Positions 55,783 through 64,000 of a stretch of 64,000 bases of DNA are shown here, one piece after another. The notes under the pieces were generated by a model. That model worked only from the letters and a program-made list of their open reading frames with translations. It ran no database searches and was not told the DNA's origin. The stretch's first letter is position 1. Every line of letters begins with the position of its first letter. A program made the translations under genes and the position numbers. Source of the DNA: Sphingomonas piscis (lineage in GTDB: Bacteria; Pseudomonadota; Alphaproteobacteria; Sphingomonadales; Sphingomonadaceae); assembly GCF_011300455.1 (NCBI RefSeq), contig NZ_CP049869.1, forward strand, positions 1,488,001 to 1,552,000, in the 5' to 3' direction.

Positions 55783-57054
55783 ATGGAAGAGGACGGAATG
55801 AAGCGGACGGCGCTTGCGCCTTTGGTGCTGATCGTCAGTCTGTTCTTTCTGTGGGGCGTGGCGAACAACCTTAACGACGTCCTCATCAAGCAATTCACCA
55901 AGGCATTCGTCCTCACCGACCTTCAGGCGGGCTTGATCCAGTTCGCCTTCTACCTCGGCTACTTTTTGATGGCGCTGCCCGCCGGCCTGTTCATGCGGCG
56001 CTTCGGCTACAAAGCGGCGGTCGTCGTGGGCCTCAGCCTGTACGGGCTCGGCGCCTTGCTCTTCTACCCGGCGGCGCAGATTGCGACTTATGGGATGTTC
56101 CTTGTTGCCCTGTTCGTGATCGCGAGCGGGCTCGGCTTCCTTGAGACGGCTGCGAACCCGCTCATCACCGTGCTAGGGGACAGCCGCAAGTCGGAGCAAA
56201 GGCTGAACATCGCCCAGTCGTTCAACCCGCCGGGCGCAATCGCCGGCTTGCTGATCGGAAAATATTGGATCCTCTCCGGCATCGAGCATTCAGAAGCGAC
56301 GCTGGCCGGGATGCCGGCGGCGGAGAAAGCGGCGTTCTATGCTCGCGAAACGCAGGCCGCGACGGGCCCTTATGTCGCGCTCGGCCTCTTTGTGCTCGCC
56401 TGGGCGGCATTGGTGGCACTGACGCGTTTTCCCGCAGCGGCAACGGCCCAGCCGCGCAACGAGGGAGAAGCGCTGCCGTGGAGTGAGGCGCTCGTCGGCC
56501 TGGCCAGGAACAAGCGCCTGATCTTCGCCGTGCTGGCGCAATTCTTCTACGTCGGCGCACAAGTCGGGGTGTGGAGCTTCACGATCCGCTATGCCCAGGA
56601 AGCCACCGGCATGGGCGAGCGCGATGCCGCCGATTGGGTGATCGCGGCACTAATCCTGTTCATGATCGGCCGCTTCATCGGTTCGGCCTTGATGTCGAGG
56701 GTCAATCCGGCGCGGCTAATGGCGATGTTCGCACTCGCCTGTTTGGCGCTGGCGGTCGTCGCTGCCTTCGCGCAGGGCTACGCGGGGCTGGTCGCGCTGA
56801 CGGGTATCAGCTTCTTCATGTCGATCATGTTCCCGACCATCTTCGCAATCGGCGTCAAGGATCTCGGCCCCTACACCCAGACCGGATCCTCGCTGATCAT
56901 CATGGCAATCGTCGGTGGCGCGCTGATGCCGTTGGCCATGGGCTGGGTATCCACGGTCTACGGATCGATGCACCTGGCGATCCTGGTCCCTGCCGTCTGC
57001 TTCGGCGTCATTCTCGCCTTTTCGCTTTCCAACGCGAGGGCTGAGGAGGCGTGA
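55783..57054 (+). CDS. FucP-like MFS sugar:proton symporter
   Basis: A 423-residue MFS transporter with about 12 helices. LFFLWGVANNLNDVLIKQF near residue 20, GLGFLETAANPLITVLGD near 108 and LNIAQSFNPPGAIAGLLIG near 140 are FucP-family hallmarks (the NxxN-D and Glu/Asn sites). It should import a monosaccharide such as L-fucose or a hexuronate by proton symport. ATG 55783 has AGAGGG upstream; 55798 is an alternative. Its stop overlaps the amidohydrolase start (GTGA). Confidence 0.9.
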   Translation: MEEDGMKRTALAPLVLIVSLFFLWGVANNLNDVLIKQFTKAFVLTDLQAGLIQFAFYLGYFLMALPAGLFMRRFGYKAAVVVGLSLYGLGALLFYPAAQIATYGMFLVALFVIASGLGFLETAANPLITVLGDSRKSEQRLNIAQSFNPPGAIAGLLIGKYWILSGIEHSEATLAGMPAAEKAAFYARETQAATGPYVALGLFVLAWAALVALTRFPAAATAQPRNEGEALPWSEALVGLARNKRLIFAVLAQFFYVGAQVGVWSFTIRYAQEATGMGERDAADWVIAALILFMIGRFIGSALMSRVNPARLMAMFALACLALAVVAAFAQGYAGLVALTGISFFMSIMFPTIFAIGVKDLGPYTQTGSSLIIMAIVGGALMPLAMGWVSTVYGSMHLAILVPAVCFGVILAFSLSNARAEEA

Positions 57055-57881
57055 TCGACGCACATCAACATTATTGGCAAATCGGTAAGAATGGACATGA
57101 GTGGCCGACCGCGGACATGGCGACGATTCATCGTGACTACCTGCCCGATGACTGGGCGGCCGTCGCAGCGCCGTTGGGGATAGGCGGCTCGATTGCGGTT
57201 CAGTCGCAAGCAAACGACGCTGATACCGACTGGCTGTTGACCTTGGCGCAAGGGACGCCGTCAATTCTCGGCGTCGTGGGCTGGACCGAACTCAAGGCGC
57301 CAGATGCGGCGGCCGCCGTCCGGGCGTTGGCGGCTCGTCCCAAGCTCAAGGGCTTGCGCCCGATGCTGCAGAACCTTGCCGACGACAACTGGATCGCCGA
57401 CCCGGCGCTCGATCCGGCGATTGCGGCAATGGTGGAGTGCCGCTTGCGGTTCGACGCCCTGGTATTCACCCGCCATCTCCCGCCCCTGCGCCGGTTCGCC
57501 GAGCGCTGGTCCGACCTGCCGATCGTCGTCGATCATGGCGCCAAGCCGCCCATCGCGGCCCGAGAGATCGACGAGTGGCGGCGGGAAATGACGTCATTGG
57601 CAGCCCTTCCGAACGTATGCTGCAAGCTGTCGGGCTTGTTTACGGAAATGAGCGCCGGGCAGCCCCGCTTCGATGTTCAACCATACATTCACTTCCTCTT
57701 AGGGACCTTCGGGCCGAACCGACTGATGTGGGGCAGTGACTGGCCTGTGCTGCTGCTGGCCGGCGAATATCGCGAATGGTTCGATACCGCAGCGGCGATG
57801 ACAGGCCTTGATCGGGCAGGCCAAGCCATGCTGTTCGGCGGCACTGCTGCGCGCTTCTATGGCGTTGCAGACTCTGATTAG
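57051..57881 (+). CDS. Amidohydrolase-family lactonase (COG3618)
   Basis: A 276-residue TIM-barrel hydrolase. MIDAHQHYWQIGKNGHEWP gives the first metal-binding HxH-like site. IAVQSQANDADTDWLLTLA near 47, LPIVVDHGAKPPI near 159 and LMWGSDWPVL near 223 follow; the last Asp is catalytic in the family. Close relatives hydrolyse L-fuconolactone, rhamnonolactone or galactarolactone. GTG 57051 overlaps the transporter stop by 4 bp. The specificity is inferred from the neighbours only. Confidence 0.88.
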   Translation: MIDAHQHYWQIGKNGHEWPTADMATIHRDYLPDDWAAVAAPLGIGGSIAVQSQANDADTDWLLTLAQGTPSILGVVGWTELKAPDAAAAVRALAARPKLKGLRPMLQNLADDNWIADPALDPAIAAMVECRLRFDALVFTRHLPPLRRFAERWSDLPIVVDHGAKPPIAAREIDEWRREMTSLAALPNVCCKLSGLFTEMSAGQPRFDVQPYIHFLLGTFGPNRLMWGSDWPVLLLAGEYREWFDTAAAMTGLDRAGQAMLFGGTAARFYGVADSD

Positions 57882-57895
57882 AACGAGGACCACGC

Positions 57896-59287
57896 TTGAC
57901 CCCTCCAGCCTATCGCGCGCGGCTGACCACCGGCATCGTTCATTTCGGGCCGGGCGCATTCCACCGGGCGCACCAGGCCCACTACGTCGATCGCTTGCTG
58001 GAGCATGATCCGCGGTGGGGTATCGCGGCGGTGTCGCTGCGGTCGGCGGGAACGGTCGAGGGACTGCGCCGTCAGGACGGCCTCTACACGCTTGCCGTGC
58101 TCGATGCGGAGACCAGCTACCGAACGATCGGTGCGCACAACCGTTTTCTCGGGCCGGGCGAGGGCGCTGCGGTGCGGCAGTTGCTCGGTGATCCGGCAAT
58201 CCGCATCGTTTCCAGCACGGTCACCGAGAAAGGCTATTGCCTGGCCGGTGACGGAACGCTCGACCGGTCTCACCCGGACATCGTCCACGATCTTGCCACC
58301 CCCGACGACCCCGTCAGCATCGTCTCATGGATTGCGCTTGGACTGGGCGATCGCCGTCGCGCCGGGACACCGGCATTCAGCACCCTGTGCTGCGACAATA
58401 TGGTTGCGAACGGCAGCAAGCTGGGCCGCGCCGTTGAAGACTTTGCGCGCGAGATCGACCCGGACCTGGCCCGCTGGATCGAAGGCGAGGCGCGCTTCCC
58501 CAACACGATGGTGGATTCGATCACGCCGGCGACGGACGACCGTTTGCGGGCGATGGTTCGCGAGGCGAGCGGTAGTGATGATGCCATCCCGGTTGCGCGC
58601 GAGGCGTTCACGCAGTGGGTAATCGAAGATTCGCTGCAGCAGGGCGCGGAGCAACTTCGCGGCGCCGGTGTGACCTTCGCGGGCGACGTGGCGGCGTGGG
58701 AGAAAGCGAAACTGCGCATCCTCAACGGCGCACATTCGACGCTGGCCTATGTCGGTTCGCTGATCGGCCACGCGACCGTGTACGACGCGATGTGCGATGC
58801 CCCGCTGGCGAGTTTCGTCGAGCGGCTGATCAACGATGACATCATCCCCGGCCTCCAACCCTCGCCCATCGACCTTCGCGCCTACGCCGGCGAGATTCTG
58901 CAGCGATTCCGCAATCCTGCGATCGAGCACAAATTGTCGCAGATCGCCTGGGATGGATCGCAGAAGCTGCCTTATCGTTTGCTGGACACGACGGCCGCCG
59001 CGCTGAACAGCGGGCGCAGCGTCAAGGGGCTGGCAATCCCTGTGGCAGCATGGATGCACTTCATACGCCGCCGTGCCGACGAGGGCCAGGAGATCGTCGA
59101 TCCGCTCCGCGACCTGTTGGTGGCGGCGGCACGGTCGGAGGATCCGGTGACGGCTTTCCTCTCATTGCGGCAGATTTTTCCCGCCAGGCTCACGGACGAT
59201 GCGCTCTACGCCGTGGAGGTTCGCTCGGCTTGGAACGCGATCGGCCAACGGGGACCGGAGGCGGCGATCGCGCTTGCGCAGGCCTAG
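57896..59287 (+). CDS. Mannitol dehydrogenase-family reductase (fructuronate reductase-like)
   Basis: A 463-residue polyol-specific long-chain dehydrogenase. IVHFGPGAFHRAHQAHYVDRL near residue 12 is the nucleotide-binding start, TLCCDNMVANG near 160 and FPNTMVDSITPAT near 200 carry the conserved acidic and Lys region, and KLRILNGAHSTLAYVGSL near 274 the catalytic Lys. The closest types are UxuB (fructuronate/mannonate) and UxaB-like enzymes. It follows uxaC chemistry: UxaC makes fructuronate or tagaturonate, which this enzyme would reduce. The start is TTG 57896 with GAGGA 6 nt upstream. Confidence 0.88.
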   Translation: MTPPAYRARLTTGIVHFGPGAFHRAHQAHYVDRLLEHDPRWGIAAVSLRSAGTVEGLRRQDGLYTLAVLDAETSYRTIGAHNRFLGPGEGAAVRQLLGDPAIRIVSSTVTEKGYCLAGDGTLDRSHPDIVHDLATPDDPVSIVSWIALGLGDRRRAGTPAFSTLCCDNMVANGSKLGRAVEDFAREIDPDLARWIEGEARFPNTMVDSITPATDDRLRAMVREASGSDDAIPVAREAFTQWVIEDSLQQGAEQLRGAGVTFAGDVAAWEKAKLRILNGAHSTLAYVGSLIGHATVYDAMCDAPLASFVERLINDDIIPGLQPSPIDLRAYAGEILQRFRNPAIEHKLSQIAWDGSQKLPYRLLDTTAAALNSGRSVKGLAIPVAAWMHFIRRRADEGQEIVDPLRDLLVAAARSEDPVTAFLSLRQIFPARLTDDALYAVEVRSAWNAIGQRGPEAAIALAQA

Positions 59288-59308
59288 AGCCAGCGATAGC
59301 CGTGCGGC

Positions 59309-60760
59309 ATGACGCGGCGCTTATCACTCGATCCCGAACGACTCTTTCCCTCCGATCCAGTTACCCGCGGGATCGCGCGCAGCTTGTATGCCCAGGTAGC
59401 GGGGCTTCCGATCGTCAGCCCCCACGGGCACACGGACCCGGCATGGTTCGCGACCAATGCGAACTGGAATAATGCAACCGAACTGCTGCTGGCACCGGAC
59501 CATTATGTATTCCGGATGCTTTACAGCCAGGGTGTTCCTCTCGATGCGCTCGGCGTTCCGAGCCGGGAAGGGCCTTCGCGGGCTGAGCCGCTGGCCGCGT
59601 GGCGCCTGCTTGCAGATCATTATCATCTGTTTCGCGGAACGCCGTCGCGCATGTGGCTCGACCATGTGTTCGCCGAGGTCTTCAAGATCCCGGTGCGGCT
59701 GGAGCCAGACACGGCCGAATATTATTACGAGACGATCAACGCCGCGCTGGCCACGCCAGAGTTCAAGCCGCGCGCACTGATGGAACGCTTCAACATCGAG
59801 TTCCTGGCGACCACGGAGGGCGCCGACGATCCGCTGACGCACCATGCCGCCATTCGCTCGTCCGGCTGGAAGGGCAGGGTTGTCACGACGTATCGTCCGG
59901 ACAGCGTCATCGACGTGGAGCATGAAGCGTTCACCGGCGCGATGCAGCGGTTCGCCGAGCTGACCGGTGAGGATGTTCATAGCTGGGCCGGCTATCTCAA
60001 CGCGCACCGCAAGCGCCGGTCGGACTTCCGCGCGGCGGGGGCGACGGCGACCGATCATGGCTTTGCCACAGCCCAGACAGCCAACCTGTCTCACGTCGAG
60101 GCAGAGGCCTTGTTCGGCCGCATCGTGGGCGGCACTTGGTCACCACAGGACGCCGAACTGTTCCGCGCGCAGATGCTGACCGAAATGGCGATGATGTCGG
60201 TCGAGGACGGGATGACGATGCAGATCCATCCCGGCTCCTTCCGCAACCACAATCAGGGATTGTTCGACCGGTTCGGCCGCGACAAGGGCGCCGACATCCC
60301 GATGCGGGTGGACTATGTCCACGCGTTGAAGCCGATGCTGGACGTGGTCGGCAACGAGCCCGACCTTACCATCATCCTCTTCACGCTCGATGAAAGCACC
60401 TATGCGCGGGAGCTTGCGCCGCTGGCGGGGCATTATCCCTGCCTTCGCCTGGGGCCGGCCTGGTGGTTCCATGACTCGCCGGAGGGCATGCGCCGCTTCC
60501 GCGAGATGACGACGGAAACGGCGGGCTTCTACAACACCGTCGGCTTCAACGACGACACCCGCGCCTTTCTGTCGATCCCCGCACGGCACGATGTCGCTCG
60601 TCGGGTCGACTGCGCGTTCCTCGCACGGTTGGTCGCGGAAGGACGTGTGGAAGACTGGGAGGCGGCGGAGCTTGCGGTCGATCTAACCTACAATCTCGTT
60701 CGCCGCGCGTACCGCATCGACGAAGCGCCAGGTTCGGCGGCGAAAGGAGTCACGTCATGA
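59309..60760 (+). CDS. uxaC: Glucuronate isomerase
   Basis: A 483-residue uronate isomerase. It converts glucuronate to fructuronate, or galacturonate to tagaturonate. The metal motif SPHGHTDPAWFATN is near residue 37, WLDHVFAEVFKI near 115, QIHPGSFRNHNQGLFDRFG near 306 and AWWFHDSPEGMRRFREM near 388. The length is typical. It overlaps the serine hydrolase start by 4 bp. With the reductase upstream, two steps of the Ashwell uronate pathway are present. No mannonate dehydratase (uxuA) is seen in the window. Confidence 0.95.
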   Translation: MTRRLSLDPERLFPSDPVTRGIARSLYAQVAGLPIVSPHGHTDPAWFATNANWNNATELLLAPDHYVFRMLYSQGVPLDALGVPSREGPSRAEPLAAWRLLADHYHLFRGTPSRMWLDHVFAEVFKIPVRLEPDTAEYYYETINAALATPEFKPRALMERFNIEFLATTEGADDPLTHHAAIRSSGWKGRVVTTYRPDSVIDVEHEAFTGAMQRFAELTGEDVHSWAGYLNAHRKRRSDFRAAGATATDHGFATAQTANLSHVEAEALFGRIVGGTWSPQDAELFRAQMLTEMAMMSVEDGMTMQIHPGSFRNHNQGLFDRFGRDKGADIPMRVDYVHALKPMLDVVGNEPDLTIILFTLDESTYARELAPLAGHYPCLRLGPAWWFHDSPEGMRRFREMTTETAGFYNTVGFNDDTRAFLSIPARHDVARRVDCAFLARLVAEGRVEDWEAAELAVDLTYNLVRRAYRIDEAPGSAAKGVTS

Positions 60761-62064
60761 CCCGCAGCATCCTGCTTCTGCTATCAGCGATCGGCCTTGC
60801 TATGCCAGCGTCGGCGCACGACGCGCCAGTGGTCCGCTACACACCTTATTCGCTGACCACGGCAGCGGCGCCTGAAGAAGCCGGCTTCGACTCGCAGAGA
60901 TTGCGACGGCTGCGTGACTATGTTGGGGCAATGGTCGACAAGGGCGTGTTCGCCGGCGCGACCACCCTGCTGGCGCGCCGCGGCAAGATCGTCACCTTCG
61001 ACACGTTCGGGCGGCAGGAAGTGGGCGGGACGCCGATGCGGCGCGACACCATCTTCCGCATCTATTCGATGACGAAACCGATCACCGGCGTCGCGCTGAT
61101 GATGCTGTTCGAGGAAGGCAAGTTCCGCCTCGACGATCCGATCAGCATGCACCTGCCGGAATTCAAGGATCTGAAGGTCATCACCGGCTTCGATGGTGCA
61201 GGTCGGCCGATCCTGGAAGATGCCAAGCGGCCGCCGACGATCCGCGAGCTGATGGATCATAACGCCGGCTACGGTTACGGGCTTTCCGCCGACAGTCCGA
61301 CCGACAAATTGTACCGCGCCAATGCCGCGCTGGTGGCGCCAAGCATGGATGAGTTCGTCCGCCGCGCGTCACGGCTGCCGCTGATCTTCCAACCGGGAAG
61401 CGACTACAGCTACTCTCTGTCGGTTGACATCCAGGGCGCGTTGGTCGCCAAACTGTCGGGCAGGCGCTTCGGTGACTTCCTGGAGCAGCGGCTGTTCCGG
61501 CCGCTCAAGATGACGGACACCGCTTTCTTCGTGCCGCGCGACAAACTTGGCCGGCTGGCGGGCTTCTACAATGGGGTGAAGGACGGGAAGATCCAGCCGG
61601 CAGCGACCGTGTTCGGCTGGCCCAAGCCCGATTCGACGGTGCGTCCCGGCTTCGAGTCCGGCGGCGCCGGGCTCTATTCGACGACGATGGATTATGCCCG
61701 CTTCTGCCAGATGCTGCTGAACGGCGGCGAGCTGGACGGGGTTCGCATCCTGTCGCCCGCTACCGTTGCGCTGATGAGCCGCAATCACCTCCCGGACGCG
61801 GTGCTTGCCAAGGGCTCGGGCGGGTTCAGCCGGGCGCAGGGCTTCGGGCTCGACGTTCAGGTAGTCGCGGATCCCGTTCGCCAGGGCGGACTGATGGGCG
61901 AGGGGACCTACAGCTGGGGCGGCGCGGCGGGCACCTGGTTCTGGGTCGATCCGACCAACGAGGTGATCTTTGTCGGCATGGTCCAGCGCTTCGATTATTG
62001 GCAGCCCGACCACCCGAACCGTATGGCGTCGCCGCTCGTTTATCAGGCATTGGTCAGACCTTAA
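60757..62064 (+). CDS. Serine hydrolase of the beta-lactamase (class C-like) family
   Basis: A 435-residue secreted enzyme with a signal peptide (MTRSILLLLSAIGLAMPASA). The nucleophile is S104 in YSMTKPITG (SxxK), with a Tyr motif near YSYSLSVD at about 220 and WGGAAGTWFWVDP in the HxG position near 388. This WGG variant is typical of EstB-like carboxylesterases rather than true beta-lactamases. Inside a uronate operon it may remove ester groups from a sugar polymer or ester-linked glucuronate. It overlaps uxaC by 4 bp. Antibiotic resistance is not indicated. Confidence 0.88.
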   Translation: MTRSILLLLSAIGLAMPASAHDAPVVRYTPYSLTTAAAPEEAGFDSQRLRRLRDYVGAMVDKGVFAGATTLLARRGKIVTFDTFGRQEVGGTPMRRDTIFRIYSMTKPITGVALMMLFEEGKFRLDDPISMHLPEFKDLKVITGFDGAGRPILEDAKRPPTIRELMDHNAGYGYGLSADSPTDKLYRANAALVAPSMDEFVRRASRLPLIFQPGSDYSYSLSVDIQGALVAKLSGRRFGDFLEQRLFRPLKMTDTAFFVPRDKLGRLAGFYNGVKDGKIQPAATVFGWPKPDSTVRPGFESGGAGLYSTTMDYARFCQMLLNGGELDGVRILSPATVALMSRNHLPDAVLAKGSGGFSRAQGFGLDVQVVADPVRQGGLMGEGTYSWGGAAGTWFWVDPTNEVIFVGMVQRFDYWQPDHPNRMASPLVYQALVRP

Positions 62065-62105
62065 GCGTTGCATGGCGGCGGCTTTGGGAATAGCCGAGCA
62101 GGCCT

Positions 62106-63896
62106 ATGACCGACACGCCCAAGCTCCGCAGCCGCGCCTGGTTCGACAACCCGGACAATATCGACATGACCGCGCTCTACCTGGAGCGCTACCTGAACTA
62201 CGGACTGTCTCTCGAGGAGCTTCGAAGCGGCAAGCCGATCATCGGCATAGCGCAAACCGGAAGCGACCTCAGCCCGTGTAACCGGCATCACCTGGTGCTG
62301 TCGCAGCGGGTGCGCGAGGGCATCCGCGAAGCGGGCGGGATCGCGATCGAATTTCCGATCCACAACATTCAGGAAACGGGCAAGCGCCCGACGCCTGGGC
62401 TGGACCGTAATCTTACCTATCTGACGTTGGTCGAAACTGTGTTCGGTTACCCGATCGACGGCGTGGTGCTGACGATCGGCTGCGACAAGACGACGCCCGC
62501 CTGCCTGATGGGCGCGGCGACCGTGAACATCCCCGCGATCGCCTTGTCGGTCGGGCCGATGCTGAACGGCTGGCACAAGGGCGAGCGGACCGGGTCGGGC
62601 ACCATCGTCTGGAAAGCGCGGCAGATGCTTGCGGCCGGCGAGATCGACGACATGGAATTCATCCGCCTGGTGGCTTCGTCGGCACCGTCGACCGGCTGGT
62701 GCAACACGATGGGCACTGCGACGACCATGAACAGCCTGGCGGAAGCGCTAGGCATGTCGTTGCCCGGGTCGGCCGCGATCCCCGCGCCTTACCGCGACCG
62801 CCAGGAAAATGCGTATCGTACCGGCCTTCGGATCGTCGAGATGGTCAAGGAGGATTTGCGTCCCGACAAGATCATGACCCGCGATGCGTTCATCAACGCG
62901 ATCGTGGTCAATTCGGCGATCGGCGGGTCCACCAACGCGCCCATCCACTTGCAAGCGATCGCGCGCCACATGGGCGTCGAGCTTGATGTCACCGACTGGC
63001 AGAAGTTCGGGCTGGACGTGCCACTGCTCGTGAACCTGCAGCCGGCGGGCGAATATCTCGGGGAAGATTACTACCGCGCCGGTGGCGTCCCGGCAGTGGT
63101 CGCGGAACTGATGCGCAACGGGCTGATCCGTGAGGATGCGCTGACGGTGAACGGCAAGTCGATCGGCGACAACTGCCGTGACGTCGAGATCGAGGATCCC
63201 AAGGTCATCAAGACCTTCGCCGATCCGCTGCAGAACAAGGCCGGCTTCCTGGTGCTGACCGGCAACCTGTTCAATTCGGCGGTGATGAAGACCAGCGTGA
63301 TCTCCGAGGAGTTCCGCGACCGCTACCTCAACAATCCCGACGATCCCGATGCATTCGAAGGTCCCGTGGTCGTGTTCGACGGACCCGAGGATTACCACCA
63401 CAAGATCGACGATCCGTCGCTCGAAATTACCGACCGCACCTTGCTGGTGATGCGCGGGGCCGGCGCGGTCGGCTATCCGGGCGCGGCTGAAGTCGTGAAC
63501 ATGCGGGCGCCGGACTACCTCATCAAGGCAGGCGTGACCTCGTTGCCCTGCATTGGCGACGGGCGGCAGTCGGGAACGTCTGGGTCGCCCTCGATCCTCA
63601 ACGCCTCGCCGGAAGCGGCGGTCGGCGGCGGGCTGGCCCTGTTGAGGACGGGCGACATCGTCCGCATCGACCTTCGCCAGGGACGCGCCGACATCAAGAT
63701 CTCCGACGAGGAGCTGGCGCAGCGTCGCCGCGATCTCGAGGCGGCGGGCGGCTACAAATATCCTGCTTCGCAGACCCCGTGGCAGGAAATCCAGCGCTCG
63801 CTGGTTGGCCAGCTGGAAAGCGGCGCAATTCTGGAAGGCGCGGAAAAATATCAGCGCATCGACCAGACCATGGGCCTGCCGCGCGACAGCCATTAG
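62106..63896 (+). CDS. IlvD/Edd-family sugar-acid dehydratase
   Basis: A 596-residue Fe-S dehydratase. The cluster Cys are in [11 protein letters not shown] near 60, [15 protein letters not shown] near 128 and [19 protein letters not shown] near 197. [21 protein letters not shown] near 277 and [25 protein letters not shown] near 485, which carries the catalytic Ser, match pentonate/hexonate dehydratases (arabonate, xylonate, galactonate types), not valine-pathway IlvD. It yields 2-keto-3-deoxy acids. It is the last gene of the operon and may also serve the galactose route encoded at 32.8-36.5 kb, which lacks a galactonate dehydratase. Confidence 0.9.
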   Translation: MTDTPKLRSRAWFDNPDNIDMTALYLERYLNYGLSLEELRSGKPIIGIAQTGSDLSPCNRHHLVLSQRVREGIREAGGIAIEFPIHNIQETGKRPTPGLDRNLTYLTLVETVFGYPIDGVVLTIGCDKTTPACLMGAATVNIPAIALSVGPMLNGWHKGERTGSGTIVWKARQMLAAGEIDDMEFIRLVASSAPSTGWCNTMGTATTMNSLAEALGMSLPGSAAIPAPYRDRQENAYRTGLRIVEMVKEDLRPDKIMTRDAFINAIVVNSAIGGSTNAPIHLQAIARHMGVELDVTDWQKFGLDVPLLVNLQPAGEYLGEDYYRAGGVPAVVAELMRNGLIREDALTVNGKSIGDNCRDVEIEDPKVIKTFADPLQNKAGFLVLTGNLFNSAVMKTSVISEEFRDRYLNNPDDPDAFEGPVVVFDGPEDYHHKIDDPSLEITDRTLLVMRGAGAVGYPGAAEVVNMRAPDYLIKAGVTSLPCIGDGRQSGTSGSPSILNASPEAAVGGGLALLRTGDIVRIDLRQGRADIKISDEELAQRRRDLEAAGGYKYPASQTPWQEIQRSLVGQLESGAILEGAEKYQRIDQTMGLPRDSH

Positions 63897-63927
63897 CGAG
63901 ATCACCAAGGGCTTAGCAAAGGATTCA

Positions 63928-63948
63928 CCTCGCCGCGCTACGGCGAGG
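63928..63948 (+). promoter_or_regulatory. Hairpin over the ribosome-binding site of the last gene
   Basis: CCTCGCCG (63928-63935) and CGGCGAGG (63941-63948) form a perfect 8-bp stem around CGCTA. The right arm covers the GAGG that serves as ribosome-binding site for the ATG at 63951. It may end the dehydratase transcript or regulate translation of the next gene; there is no T run. Confidence 0.4.
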
Positions 63949-63950
63949 CG

Positions 63951-64000
63951 ATGCAGAAGCTCGTTCTCCTGATCCTCGGCGGCAGCGTTGCCGTTGGTGC
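63951..64000 (+). CDS. Start of an unidentified secreted-protein gene (3' end outside window)
   Basis: The last 50 bp begin MQKLVLLILGGSVAVG, a hydrophobic stretch after a single Lys that looks like a signal peptide or lipoprotein start. GAGGCG lies just upstream. The identity cannot be determined. It starts 54 bp after the dehydratase stop on the same strand. Confidence 0.5.
   Translation, partial: MQKLVLLILGGSVAVG

Noticed and set aside
60757..62064. Beta-lactamase/antibiotic resistance gene
   Set aside because: Only the SxxK fold is shared. The WGG variant of the third motif and the uronate operon context favour an esterase-like enzyme.

Overview
The window looks like a chromosomal segment of a sphingomonad (Alphaproteobacteria, Sphingomonadales). 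The evidence is GC-rich coding throughout, sphingomonad-type TonB-dependent receptors, DivK beside DUF3572, an rnd-lptC-lptA-lptB-rpoN cluster, the alpha-type SspB adaptor, a low-affinity iron-permease-like protein, and an intergenic palindrome of the type common in sphingomonads. Coding density is very high and no gap without a gene exceeds 300 bp. No tRNA, rRNA, insertion sequence, prophage, integrase or CRISPR array was seen.

Layout. 1-8840: the 3' part of a TonB-dependent receptor, a chromate transporter, a BlaI-type repressor with an M56 peptidase, a secreted protein sharing the peptidase's 29-residue repeats, and a second TonB-dependent receptor. 8837-21078: a GGDEF/EAL protein, an M1 aminopeptidase lipoprotein, a LytS/LytTR two-component pair, a PEP-mutase-family enzyme, an ABC-2 exporter, QueG, a small lipoprotein and a PfkB kinase. 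21130-32665: an amino-acid permease, HIT protein, SspB, FumC, DUF2585 protein, CorA, an iron-permease-like protein, a frameshifted acnA, YgfZ, PyrC and a Crp/Fnr regulator. 32758-36472: a minus-strand galactose operon of GH1 glycosidase, DgoK, DgoA and a galactose-1-dehydrogenase-like oxidoreductase. 36594-41900: HppD, then RNase D, LptC, LptA, LptB and sigma-54. 42117-53780: a glycine-rich double cold-shock protein, a frameshifted GNAT, an ATP-dependent DNA ligase, L33, a frameshifted PEP-CTERM protein, DivK, DUF3572, HAD, SDR, RidA, a DUF482-type acyltransferase, isoaspartyl peptidase, an SPFH/RHH pair and IspG. 53869-63896: a roughly 10-kb plus-strand sugar-acid operon. The window ends 50 bp into another secreted-protein gene.

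How the genes work together. Two carbohydrate blocks dominate. The 32.8-36.5 kb block encodes most of a De Ley-Doudoroff galactose route, but no galactonate dehydratase lies in that block. The 53.9-63.9 kb operon places a UxaA-type dehydratase, a mutarotase, a FucP-type symporter and a lactonase-type amidohydrolase (a set resembling the Campylobacter L-fucose locus) ahead of a fructuronate-type reductase, UxaC, a serine hydrolase and an IlvD/Edd sugar-acid dehydratase. The products expected are keto-deoxy sugar acids feeding central metabolism.

Candidate novelty and data quality. The most unusual locus is the BlaI-M56 pair, whose peptidase has a 29-residue repeat domain instead of a penicillin sensor and sits next to a secreted protein made of the same repeat. 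Three genes (acnA, a GNAT, a PEP-CTERM protein) are each broken by the apparent loss of one base in a G or C run. This points to homopolymer sequencing errors rather than three independent pseudogenes.
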